Below, in pieces: positions 36,660-47,700 of a DNA stretch of 64,000 nt. This stretch comes from Acridotheres tristis (lineage: Eukaryota > Chordata > Aves > Passeriformes > Sturnidae): contig CM072919.1 in assembly GCA_037013685.1 (NCBI GenBank), forward strand, positions 3,597,616 through 3,661,615. Reading direction: 5' to 3'. A program made the position numbers and the translations under genes. The notes beneath the pieces are model-generated. The model saw only the letters and a list, made by a program, of their open reading frames with translations, had not been told where the DNA came from and ran no database searches. The number at the start of each line of letters is the position of its first letter. Position 1 is the first letter of the stretch.

Positions 36660-37680
36660 GGGGGGCGGGGGAGGAGTGGGTCGGGATCGGTTCGTGCACC
36701 GGGGGCTGCACCGGGGGGTCGATCAGTGCACCGGGGTCCGGGCACCGGGGGTCGCTCCGGGGGTCGGTTCATGCACCGGGGGCTGCACCGGGAGTAGCTC
36801 ACTGCACCGGGCAGCGATCTGTGGCACCGGGGACTGCACAGGGGGGTCGGTTCGTGCACCGGGGGTCGCTCCGGGGGTCGGTCGGTGCACCGGGGGGTGC
36901 CAGGGAGGAGTCGGGGTCGATCCGCGGGACCGGGGGCTGCAGCGGGGGTCGCTCCGGATATTGGTCCGTGCACCGGGGGCTGCACAAGGGGGTCCGGTTC
37001 GTGCAGCGGGGGTCGCTCCCGGGGTCGGTTCGTGCACCGGAGGGTGATCTGTGGCACCGGGGGCTGCACAGGGGGGTCTGTTCGTGCACCGAGGGTCGGT
37101 CGGTGCACCGGGGGTCGCTCCGTGGGACAGGAGTCCGCTCCGGGGATCGGTTCTTGCACCGAGGGTCACTCCGAGGGTCGGTCGGTGCACCGGGGGATCA
37201 GTCCGTGGGACCGGGGGCTTCTCCAGGGGCGGGTTCGGGCACAGGGGTCTGCACGGCGGGGGTCGGTCCGTGGGACGGGAGCTGCCCCGGGGGTCGGGGG
37301 CTGCACCGGGGTTTTTGTGCGCCGAGTGGGGGCTGTACCGGGGGGTCGTTCCGTGCACCGGGGTCTGTACCGTGGGGTGTCGGTCCGTGCACCGGAAGCT
37401 GCTCCGGGGGGCGCTCCGTGGGTCGGGGGCTGCACCGGGGGTCTGTGCGCGGACTGGGAGGTCTGTCCGTGCACCGGGGGCCGCCCAGTGGGGTCGGTCC
37501 GTGGGTCGGGGGCGGTACTGGGGGTCGGTTCGTGGGCCGCGGGCCCGTCCGTACAGCGGGGGCTGCAGCGGGAGTCTGTCGGTGGAGCGGGGGCTGCACC
37601 GGGGGGGCGGCAATTCACGCACCGGGGTGCGGGGGCGGCTCGGTCCGTGCAGCGGGACCTGCACCGGGGGCGGGAGGGGT
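36660..37680 (+). repeat. 1-kb G-rich minisatellite upstream of GADD45B
   Basis: Units such as GTGCACCGGGGGTCGCTCCG and GGGGTCGGTCCGTGCACC. It is very G-rich on the plus strand, with many G4-like runs. 37680-38140 is a CpG-rich spacer with no coding exon. Confidence 0.9.
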
Positions 37681-38140
37681 CGGTGCGCTCCGAGCCGGGG
37701 GGAAACGGGGACACGCGGGGAGCTCCGGGCGGGCGGCGGCCGCCACCTGCCGGGGACACGGCCCGGACCCGCCGGGGACGCGCTTGTCCCGAGCTTGGCA
37801 CACCGGGCTCGCCTCGTCTCGGCCCCCGGGTCCCGCAGCTGCAGGGCCGGACGGGTGCGTGAAGCCCCGGGGGCCGTGGGGTCGCGGGAGGTGCCCACGC
37901 CGTGCCTCAGTTTCCCTCGGCCGCGTCCTCCTCAGCCGTGTTTCCCACGCTGCCCACGGCGCTCCGTGCGTGTCCCCGCTGTCCCCGCTGAGCGCCCCCC
38001 GTGTCCCCCCGTGTCCCCCCGTGTCCCCCCGTGTCCGAGCACGGCCATAACTCATCACAGCGATGGCCGCGCTCCCGCTCTGACTCCTCCGAGCCAGCAG
38101 GCGGCGCTGTCTGCGCCGTCTCGCTGCTCCCGCCGCAAAA

Positions 38141-38214
38141 CCTTCTGGGAAATGTAGTCCCTGAGAGCCCCTCCCTTCCAACGCCATTAAACGGGGACTA
38201 CATTACCCAGAAGG
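38141..38214. promoter_or_regulatory. Inverted pair of ZNF143/THAP11-type elements
   Basis: Two 21-bp arms, 38141-38161 and 38194-38214, are reverse complements at 20 of 21 positions. Each contains ACTACATTNCCCAGAAGG, which fits the ACTAYRNNNCCCR promoter motif, and they lie in CpG-rich DNA. No gene start is recognised beside them. Confidence 0.65.
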
Positions 38215-39252
38215 CTTCGTGTCCCTGGGTGGGCGGAGCCTCGGGGTGTAGGCGGGGCGTGCCGCCGCCAAACCGGGACCGGGACCGGAACCGGGGAGCT
38301 GGGGCTGACCTGGAATGGGGCTGGGACCCGACTGGGGCCGGGCTGGGGGTCACCAAACCGGGACCGGACCGAGTAGGAGCCGCCGAAACTGAGCTGGAGC
38401 AGAATCAGGGGCCACCAAACCGGGACCGGACTGGGCTGGGACCGGGCGGGGTTTACCGACACTGAGCTGGACCGGGCCCCCGGGCAACCGGACCAGGGTT
38501 GGGAGCGAAGGAAACCGCTTGTCCCAAACCGGGGCCGGAATTGTCGGGATGACAGAACCGAGACTGGGCGGTTTGGACAGGACCGGATTGAGAGGACCGG
38601 GCTCGGGGTTCTCCACGCTTCGGTCTCGCCGGTGTCGGCGGTGCCCCGGGCCCTGTCCCGCCGCCCTTCCCGTCCCGGTTTCTGAGGGAGTCTCTCCCCG
38701 TGGACCCTCCGGGCGGGGACCCCCAAATCCCCAGCGAGGAGGAGGAGAAGGAGGGGGAAGAGGAAGATGCTCGGCTGTGACGCTGATGGCTGGGGCAGGA
38801 CCTGGGATGGCGGCGGGACGGGGGGGACCCCACGGGGGTGAGGAGAGACCGGGGGACAACGGGGACCCCACAGAGATGCAGTGAGACCGAGGCATCCCCC
38901 GGGAGCAGAGAGGAGCGGGGGGCGGTGTCTGTGGGGATCCTGGAGGGTTCGGGGTTGTGCGACGTGAAGGGACCAGACTGGGATGGAGCGGGACCGGAGA
39001 CCCGCACTGGGGATTCTGGAGAGCCTGGGAGGGCCGTGGGACAGCAGAGCTGCAGCTCCCCTGTGTCCCCCACTGTGTCCCCCCCGGCTGTCCCCGCCTT
39101 CCCAACAAAGCCATTTGTCACCCCCCGTCTGTGCCGTGTCCGGAGGGACGCGCGGGGCTGAGGAGCCGGGATGAGCCCCGTGTTTGCTCAGGGAATTGGC
39201 AGCGGCTGCGGCCTGGGGGGGTCACCGGGGGGTCCCCGCCTGGCCGCGGTGA

Positions 39253-39259
39253 TGACGTC
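39253..39259 (+). promoter_or_regulatory. Candidate CRE upstream of CART2
   Basis: TGACGTC, seven of the eight CRE bases, about 135 bp before the TATA box. CREB control of the mammalian CARTPT promoter is known; use here is inferred. Confidence 0.45.
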
Positions 39260-39387
39260 CGTGCCTGGTGGCACCTGTGTCCCCAGGGATGCTGTGTCCC
39301 CCCTCCGGCCCGGTGACGGTGCCGGGGTTTGGGGGGACACAGGCGCCCCGTCTGCGTCACCGCGTGTTTGGGGGTGGCTGAGGGGGG

Positions 39388-39393
39388 TATAAA
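39388..39393 (+). promoter_or_regulatory. CART2: CART2 TATA box
   Basis: TATAAA 53 bp upstream of the start codon, predicting initiation near 39415-39420 and a very short 5' UTR. Confidence 0.8.
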
Positions 39394-39445
39394 GCCGAGC
39401 CTGGCACATCCCGGAGCATCCAGGGGCGCAGTCGGTACCGGGGAC

Positions 39446-40547
39446 ATGGAAAACGCTCGGCTCTGCCTGCTCTGCCTGCTGGGCTCCGGCCTCATCCTGC
39501 TCGGCACCCCCGAACCGGTACCGGAGCTCCGGCCCACCCTGAGCCTGCCCGGGCACAGCCAGGAGGAGACGGAGCTGGTAAGGGGCTGGGGGAGGAGGGC
39601 AGGGGGTCTCCAGCGACCCCCGTGCGGTTTTGGGACATTTTGGGATGTTGGGGTCGGTTCTGGGGAGGTCCTTGGGGAATTGGGGAGGGGGAACCGAGCC
39701 CCGTCCGCTGGTTTTGTGCTGCTGCTGTGGGGTCCTCGGGGGGCTCCTCTCACCGGGGACATCCCGCAGCACGCGGGCATCGCTGGTTTGGGGAATTTTG
39801 GTTGTTTTCTCCTTCCCTGTTCCTTCTTGAGCTCAGGCTCAGCTGCAGGGAGGGTGATGGGGACCGGAGGGGGGACGTGAGGCGGCCTAAGGACAGACCC
39901 TGAGCCCCCCGATCCTGCCCGGGATGAGCCAGGCACAGGCTGGGGATGGGACAGGAGCCCGGGGGGACTCAGGGTGACAGACCCAGAGATCCTGGACGTT
40001 CTTGGGGGGCTCAGGTTGACAGATCCAAAGCCTCTGGGTGTCCCGGGGGACTCAGGGTGACAGACCCAGAGATCCTGGACGTTCTTGGGGAGCTCGGGGT
40101 GACAGATCCAGAGATCCCGGACGTTCTCGGGGACTCGGGGTGACACGGATCGAGAGCCCCTGGGTGTCCCCAGAGTCTCGGGGTGACCCTCCGGAGCCCC
40201 TGGGTGTCCCGGGAACTCGGGGTGTCCCGGTGCTGTCCGTGGCAGGTGGGGGTGCTCCAGGAGCTGCTGGACAAGCTGGGGACGCGGGAGCCGCCGGCGC
40301 TGGAGAAGAGGCTGAGCTGGGTGCCCTGGGTACGGCGGGGCTGGGGGGCGGCGGGGGCTCGGCCTGGGGGTTCAGGGGGACCCCGAACCCTCCTTTTTTG
40401 GGGGGTTCCAGCCCCGGTTCTGACGGCGCCTCTCCGCAGTGCGAGCCCCGGGAGCCGTGCGCGGTGCGGCGCGGGGCGCGCATCGGGAAACTCTGCAGCT
40501 GCCCCCGCGGCACCTCCTGCAACCTCTTCATCCTCAAGTGCTCCTGA
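39446..40547 (+). CDS. CART2: Cocaine- and amphetamine-regulated transcript type 2 prepropeptide (CART2), three exons
   Basis: Exons are 39446-39577 (44 codons), 40246-40329 (28 codons) and 40440-40547 (35 codons plus TGA), giving 107 aa. Residues 1-20 (MENARLCLLCLLGSGLILLG) form a hydrophobic signal peptide. Exon 2 carries the amphipathic helix LQELLDKL and a dibasic Lys65-Arg66 site. The C-terminal domain has the six CART cysteines at 73, 79, 91, 93, 99 and 106 in the family spacing, with the hallmark RRGARIGKLCSCPRGTSCN. CART peptides are secreted neuropeptides affecting feeding and stress. The KR site predicts a mature form beginning Leu67-Ser-Trp, shorter than the mammalian forms. The neighbour is MAP1S, whereas the ordinary CARTPT gene neighbours MAP1B, which supports the second-paralogue call. 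It could instead be named a CARTPT-like gene; the family assignment is very secure. Confidence 0.93.
39945..40240 (+). repeat. Minisatellite in CART2 intron 1
   Basis: Imperfect copies of a unit containing GGGTGACAGATCCAGAGATC and CTGGACGTTCTTGGGG run to within a few bases of the exon-2 acceptor at 40245. Confidence 0.75.
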
Positions 40548-40697
40548 GGGAGCGGGGACAGCGGGGGACACCGAGGGACACCGAGGGACAGCAGCTGCCA
40601 CCCGCCTGCGCCCCGGGCGGGGGAGGGAGGGGGAGCCGCGGGCCCCCAGCCCCGCACCGGGATGGACCCGCACAGCCCCCCCGGTGTCCCGGCACAC

Positions 40698-40703
40698 ATT
40701 AAA
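40698..40703 (+). terminator. CART2: CART2 polyadenylation signal
   Basis: ATTAAA about 150 bp after the stop codon, giving a short 3' UTR (40548 to about 40720). Confidence 0.65.
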
Positions 40704-41009
40704 CCATTGGATCCGCTCCTGTCGCCTGCTTTTTTGGGGATTTTCATGTTCCCAGCCCCCTCTGCCGCTGGGGAGAGTCCTGGGTGAGGGGGGATCCATT
40801 CTGCTGTGGGTTCACGTCGGGAATCTGAGGTTGGGGCAGGGATGAGGGACAGGGAGAGGGAATCTCATCCCGCTGTGGGAAGCGGGAATGGGAATGCGGG
40901 GACGGGCAGGGAGCGGAGTCCTGGATCCTCCGGTGGTCACGGCACCGGGGGTTCCCGGTGGAGGCGGATGGATGGAGGATGCGCGGGGCTCATACAGCCC
41001 GGCCCGGCC

Positions 41010-41400
41010 GCATCCCAGATCCAGAATCCCAGATCCCCATCCGGAATCTCAAATCCCCCATCCAGAACCCCGAATCCCCATCCGGAATCCTGGATCCCCC
41101 ATCCAGAATCCCGGATTCAGAATCCCACATCCCTATTCGGAATCGCATATCCTCATTTAGAATCCCCCACTCAGAATCCCGAATCCCCCATCTAGAATCC
41201 CCATTCAAAATCGCCCATCCAGAATCCCGAATCCTAAATCCCCATTCAACATCCCAAATCCCTATTCAGAATCCCACGTTCAGAATCCCGAATCCCCCAT
41301 CCAGAATCCCCCATCCAGAATCCCCCATCCCCATCCAGAAGCCCAGATCTTTATCCAGAATCCCAATCCACGATCCCAAATCCCCACCCAGACCCGACCC
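41010..41400 (+). repeat. CCCCATCCAGAATCC minisatellite before MAP1S
   Basis: Irregular units of ATCCAGAATCCC and GAATCCCCAT end just before the MAP1S promoter. 40720-41010 is unique, without a gene. Confidence 0.85.
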
Positions 41401-41760
41401 CCACCCCACACCGCCCGCGCGGGCCCCACCCGCTGCCCCACCCCGCGCGTTGCCCCTTTAAGAGCCCTCAGTGCCACCTCCGCTCCGCCCACCCGCCACC
41501 CATCCGGCGCCTCCCATTGGCTGGCGGTGACATCAGTGGGCGTGGTCTGGTCGGCGGTGACGCAGGGGGCGTGGCCAGCGGTGCGGGCGGGGGGCGCCGA
41601 AGATGGCGGCGGCTCCGGTGGCTGCGGCGGCTCCGGTGGCTCCGGCCCCTCCGGCCGCGGGGCCTCGCCGCTTCTCGCTGCTCGCCATCGTGGGCGGCGG
41701 CTGCCACCGGCCCGGCCTCAGGGCCGCCGCCCTGCAGCAGCTGGAGCGAGGTGAGACCGC
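41400..41760 (+). promoter_or_regulatory. MAP1S: MAP1S CpG-rich promoter and first exon
   Basis: CpG-dense sequence with an inverted CCAAT box (ATTGG, 41516-41520), GC boxes and no TATA. A YY1-type AAGATGGCGGC motif at 41601-41611 covers the start codon. Confidence 0.6.
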
Positions 41761-44700
41761 GTGATGCTCCGGGGGATGCTCCGGGACCCGCCCCATCCCG
41801 GGGATGGCCCCGGTTCGGTCCCGCAGCTCCGGGGTGTGATCGATCGGTCACCGGGGTGTGATCGCCCCTCTTGGGCTGCCCCGTGCTGCCCCAGCCCGGG
41901 GGATCTGCCCCTCTGCTGCTCCTTTGGGTTCTCAAGGTTTGAGCCCCGAAATTCCCCGGATTTGCCCCATTTCCTACCCGGGATCCGCGTTCTCTGCTCC
42001 CCCTCAACCCCTGGGTTTGCCCCTCTAAAATCCCATCATCTGCCCCTTTTTCCTGCCCCCAAAATCCTTTGGGATCTGGATCTTACAGCTCTTTCTCCTC
42101 CTAAGACCTCCAGGATTTGACCACCAGGATCTGCCCCTTTCCCTGCACCCCTGAATCCCCGGGATCTGCACCCCTGAATCCCCAGGATCTGCACTCCTAA
42201 ATCCCCGGGATCTGCACCCCGAAATCTCCAGGATCTGCACCCCTAAATCCCCGGGATCTGCACCCCTAAATCCCCGGGATCTGCACCCCTAAATCCCCGG
42301 GATCTGCACCCCTAAATCTCCAGGATCTGCACCCCTAAATCCCCGGGATCTGCACCCCTAAATCCCCGGGATCTGCACCCCTAAATCCCCAGGATCTGCA
42401 CCCCTAAATCCCCGGGATCTGCACCCCTAAATCCCCAGGATCTGCACCCCTAAATCCCCCGGATCTGCACCCCTAAATCCCCGGGATCTGCACCCCGAAA
42501 TCCCCGGGATCTGCACCCCTAAATCCCCGAGATCTGCACCCCGAAATCCCCGGGATCTGCACCCCTAAATCCCCAGGATCTGCCTCTTTTCCTGCCCCTC
42601 AACCCCCCAGGATTTTCCCCCCAACACTCCCAGGATTTATCCTCCCAAACTCCCAGGATCTGCCCCCCAGGATTCTCAGGATTTATCCTCCCAAATCTCC
42701 ACGACCTTCCCCTTAAATTCCCAGGATTTACCCCCCATACTGTTGGGAACCCCCACCTCCCTCCCTGAGCCGTGCCCAGATTTTTATTTTTATTTTTTTT
42801 TTTTTGGGGGGAGGGGGGGGAATCTCAAGCCATGACATCAGAACATCCCAGCGGGAAAACAGATCCCAAAACCACGATGGGAGGGACATTCCCATTGTCC
42901 CCTCACCGTGGGACTGTCCCAAAACCGCCCCAAAACCGCCCCAAAACGGCCCCAAAACGGCCCCAAAACGGCCCCAAACCCTTGTGCAACCCCAGGGCGG
43001 TTACACCATCCCCCAACCATTCTCCGGCCGTCACCGGAGCCACCCAAATTTTATTTTTTTTTTTTTTTGGTGGGGGGGAATAGGCTCCCAAAATCCCTTC
43101 TGGGAAGCCCCAAAAGGTTGTTTGGGTGCTGCACCTGTCGCGCTGGTGCTGACAGGTAGCACCAAATCTTTTAATTCCTTAATTAGTACCTTGGAGGAGG
43201 TGTTGGCAGAGCTGTTTGTTCCGTGCCCTCGGGGGTTGGGATTTGGGATTTGGGATTTGGCAGAGCCGGAGCTGCCGTGAGTCACGGCACGAGGAGCTCA
43301 CCTGCTGGGCAGGTGTTGGCACAGCTGGGCTTGGGGACACCCCAAAAAACACCTGAGAGTGGGGATTTTATGGGGTCAGGCACCGTGGGGGTTTTGGGGG
43401 GATGGTGCTGGTGGGTTCTGAGCTCCCAATCCTGAAATTTTTTTTTTTTTTTTATCCCGAATTTTCTCCGCAGGGATCCGCTCGTGGGACATCGACCTCG
43501 CCTCCTGCAACCTGGATGAGCAGCTGAAACTCTTCGTGTCCCGACACTCAGCCACCTTCTCCAGCATTGTGAAAGGTAAAATGTGGGATAAGAGCAGGGA
43601 AAATGTGGGGTAAGAGCAGGGGAAATGTGGGATAAAAGCAGGGGAAATGTGGGATAAAAACGGGGAAAATGTGGGGTAAAACCAGGGAAAATGTGGGATA
43701 AGAGCAGGGGAAATGTGGGATAAAAGCAGAGAAAATGTGGGATAAGAGCAGGGGAAATGTGGGATAAGAGGAAGGAAAATGTGGGATAAGAGCAGGGAAA
43801 ATGTGGGATAAGAGCAGAGAAAATGTGGGATAAGAGCAGGGAAAATGTGGGATAAGAGCAGGGAAAATGTGGGATAAGAGCAGGGAAAATGTGGGATAAG
43901 AGCAGGGAAAATGTGGGATAAGAGCAGGGGAAATGTGGGATAAGAGCAGGGGAAATGTGGGATAAGAGCAGGGAAAATGTGGGATAAAACCAGGGGAAAT
44001 GTGGGATAAGAGCAGGGGAAATGTGGGATAAGAGCAGGGAAAATGTGGGGTAAAAGCAGGGGAAATATGGGATAAAAGCAGGGAAAATGTGGGATAAAAA
44101 CGGGGAAATATGGGATAAAAGCAGGACAAGAATGGGATAAAAACAAGGAAAATATGGGATAAAAATGTGGAAATATGGGATAAAAGAGGGAAAAATATGG
44201 GATAAAAATGGGGAAATATTGGATAAAAGCAGTGAAAATATGGGATAAAAACGTGGAAATATGGTATAAAAGCAGGAAAAATATGGGATAAAAACAGGGA
44301 AATATGGGATAAAAGAGGGGAAAATATGGGATAAAAACAGGGAAATATGGGATAAAAGAGGGGAAAATATGGGATAAAAACCGGGAAATATGGGATAAAA
44401 AAGGAATAATATGGGATAAAAGCAGGGAAGGTATGGGATAAAAGGAGGGAAGATATGGGATGAAAAAGGGGAAATATTGGATAAAAGCAGTGAAAATATG
44501 GGCTAAAAGGAGGGAAAATATGGGATAAAACCATGGAAATATGGGATAAAAGCAGGGAAAGTAGGTAAAAACAGGGAAAAAACAGCTTCTGGGAACCGGG
44601 GAGTGTTGGGAAGGGGGGGTTGGTGGTCAGGGCCGCCCCCTCCCCATTCCCTCCTCCCGGATTTTGTGGGAACGGGCCTGGCTTTGTGCCCTGCCCCCCC

Positions 44701-47700
44701 CTGCCCATCCAAACCCCGTGATCCCCCCACGGGAGGAGCCGCTTCCTTCTCCCGCCTCGGGATTTTCCATGGAAGGCTGGGATGGGGAGGATGGAGCTGG
44801 GGCTGCTCCAGTGCCGTGTCCCCCCCCACCTTTTCTGGGTGTTTCCATGCTGGGGGAGGGAAATGAACCCCCCAAAATCCTCCCTGGAGTGTTTGGGGGA
44901 GTCTCCCCTCCCCTCCCCACGGCAGGAAGGACACGGGAAATGTCCCTGCCGTGCCCGTCCCTTTTCCGCCGGAAAACCGGGCAGTGCCTGGCCTTGTCAC
45001 CCCCCGCCCCCCGGGGACAAATTTGGGGATTTTTGGGGGTGGGTGTGGCTGTGACACCTCGGTCCCCGCAGGTCAGCGGACCCTGCACCACCGCGGGGAT
45101 GTGCTGGAGACGCTGGTGCTGCTCAACCCTTCGGACAAATCCCTGTGCGACGAGGTGAGCTCTGGGAGCTCCCGGCTGTGGGAGGATCCCGCTGCTGTCG
45201 CCTCTGATGTCCCCTCTGCTGCCCCCTCTGATGTCGCCTCTCTGTCGCCTCTCTGTCCCCTCTCTGTCGCCTCTGATGTCCCCTCTCTGTCCCCTCTGAT
45301 GTCCCCTTTCTATCCCCTCTCATGTCCCCTCTCTGTCCCCACTCTGTCCCCTCTGATGTCCCCTGTGTGTCCCCTCTGATGTCCCCTCTCTGCCCCCTCT
45401 GATGTCCCCACTCTGTCCCCACTCTGTCCCCTCTGATGTCCCCTCCTGTCCCCTCTGATATCCCCTCTCTGTCCCCACTCTGTCCCCTCTGATGTCCCCT
45501 CTGATGTCCCCTCTGATGTCCCCTCTGATGTCCCCTCTGCTGTCCCCTCTCTGTCCCCTCTCTGTCCCCTCTGATGTCCCCTCTCTGTCCCGACTCTGTC
45601 CCCTCTCTGTCCCCTCTGATGTCCCCTCTCTGTCCCCTCTGATGTCCCCTCTCTGTCCCCTCTGATGTCCCCTCTGATGTCCCCTCTGATGTCCCCTCTG
45701 ATGTCCCCTCTCTCTGTCCCCTCTCTGTCCCCTCTGCTGTCCCCTCTGCTGTCCCCTCTGCTGTCCCCTCTCTGTCCCCTCTGCTGTCCCCTCTGATGTC
45801 CCCTCTCTGTCCCCTCTCTGTCCCCTCTGATGTCCCCTGTGTGTCCCCAGCTGCGGAACCTCATCACGGACGTGTCCCAGCACAAGCTGCTGGTGTTTGC
45901 TGGGCCGTGTGTGGAGGACACGGGGGAGCTGATGCTGCAGACCGGCTGCTTCTCCCTGCGGGATTTCATCCAGATCTTCACGGATAAGGAGGTGTGGACA
46001 CATGGGAAGGAGCTGGAGAAGGAGCACAGGGGGGGTTTTTTTTGTTTGTTTTTGGGGTTTTTTTTTTTTTTTTGTGGGGGCACGTTGTTGGTGTCTGGAG
46101 GCTGGAGCAGGTCCTTGGGGTTGCTGTCACATCCTCCCCCATCCTCGCAGGGGGGTTCCTGCAAGGTGTGGGGCAAATCCTGGGGGTCTGCGGCAGGAAA
46201 AGGGGCAGATCCTGGGGATTTAGGGGTGCAAATCCTGGGGATTTAGAGGGGCAGATCCTTGGGATTTAGGGGGTAGATCCTGGGAGTTTAGGGGGTAGAT
46301 CCTGGGAATTTAGGGGCAGATCCTGGGAGTTTAGGGGGTAGATCCTGGGAGTTTATTGGGGCAGATCCTGGGGATTTAGGGGGTAGATCCTGGGAATTTA
46401 ATGGGGCAGATCCTGGGGATTTAGGGGGCAGATCCTGGGAGTTTAGGGGGTAGATCCTGGGAGTTTATTGGGGCAGATCCTGGGGATTTAGGGGGTAGAT
46501 CCTGGGAATTTAATGGGGCAGATCCTGGGGATTTAGGGGGCAGATCCTGGGAGTTAGTGGGGCAGATCCTGGGAGTTAGTGGGGCAGATCCTGGGGATTT
46601 AATGGGGCAGATCCTGGGGAGTTAGTGGGGCAGATCCTGGGAGTTAGTGGGGCAGATCCTGGGAATTTAATGGGGCAGATCCTGGGGATTTAGGGGGTAG
46701 ATCCTGGGAGTTTAGTGGGGCAGATCCTGGGGATTTAATGGGGCAGATCCTGGGAATTTAGGGGGTAGATCCTGGGAGTTTAGTGAGGAAGATCCTGGGG
46801 ATTTAGGGGGCAGATCCTGGGGATTTAGGGGGTAGATCCTGGGAGTTTAGTGAGGAAGATCCTGGAGATTTAGGGGGGTGGTACTGCAGATTTAGGGGTG
46901 CAGATCCTGGGAGTTTAGTGGAGCAGATCCTAGGAGTTTAGTGGAGCAGATCCTGGGGATTTAGTGGGGCAGATCCTGGGGATTTAGTGGGGCAGATCCT
47001 GGAAGTTTAGGGGGTAGGTCCTAGGAGTTTAGTGGGAGAGATCCTGGGAGTCTGAGAGCACAAATCTTGGGAATTTAGGGGGCAGATGTTGGGGATTTAA
47101 GGGAGCACTAATCCTGGGAATTTAGGGGGGTAGGTCCTGGTAGTTTAGTGGGGGAAGATCCTGGGGATCTGGGAGCACAGATCCTGGGATTTAGTGGGAT
47201 CAAATCCTGGGGATCTGAGAGTACAAATTCTGTGAATTTAGGGGCAGTAGACTCTGGGAATCTGTGATCACAAATCCTGAGAATTTAGGGGGTAGATCCT
47301 GGGAGTTTAGTGGGGTAGATCCTGGGGATCTGAGAGCACAGATCCTGGGAATTTAGGGGTTAGATCCTGGGGGTTTGGAAGCACAAATCTTGGGAATTTA
47401 GGGGGCAGATGCTGGGAGTTTGGGGAGCAAATCCTGGGGGTGTTGGGGGAAAGATCCTGAGGGATTGTGAGGCAGGGAAAAGGGCAGATCCTGGGAATTT
47501 AGGGGTGCAGATCCTGGGAATTTAGGGGTGCAGATCCTGGGAATTTAGGGGTGCAGATCCTGGGAATTTAGGGGTGCAGATCCTGGGAATTGAATTCAGG
47601 GGTGCAGATCCTCACCTACCAGGCCTGGGAGGGGGCCACAGCTGCAGCCGGGGTGGGGGGGTCAGAGAAAGCCCCTCCCTTGGGAGCCCCCTGCCCCACC

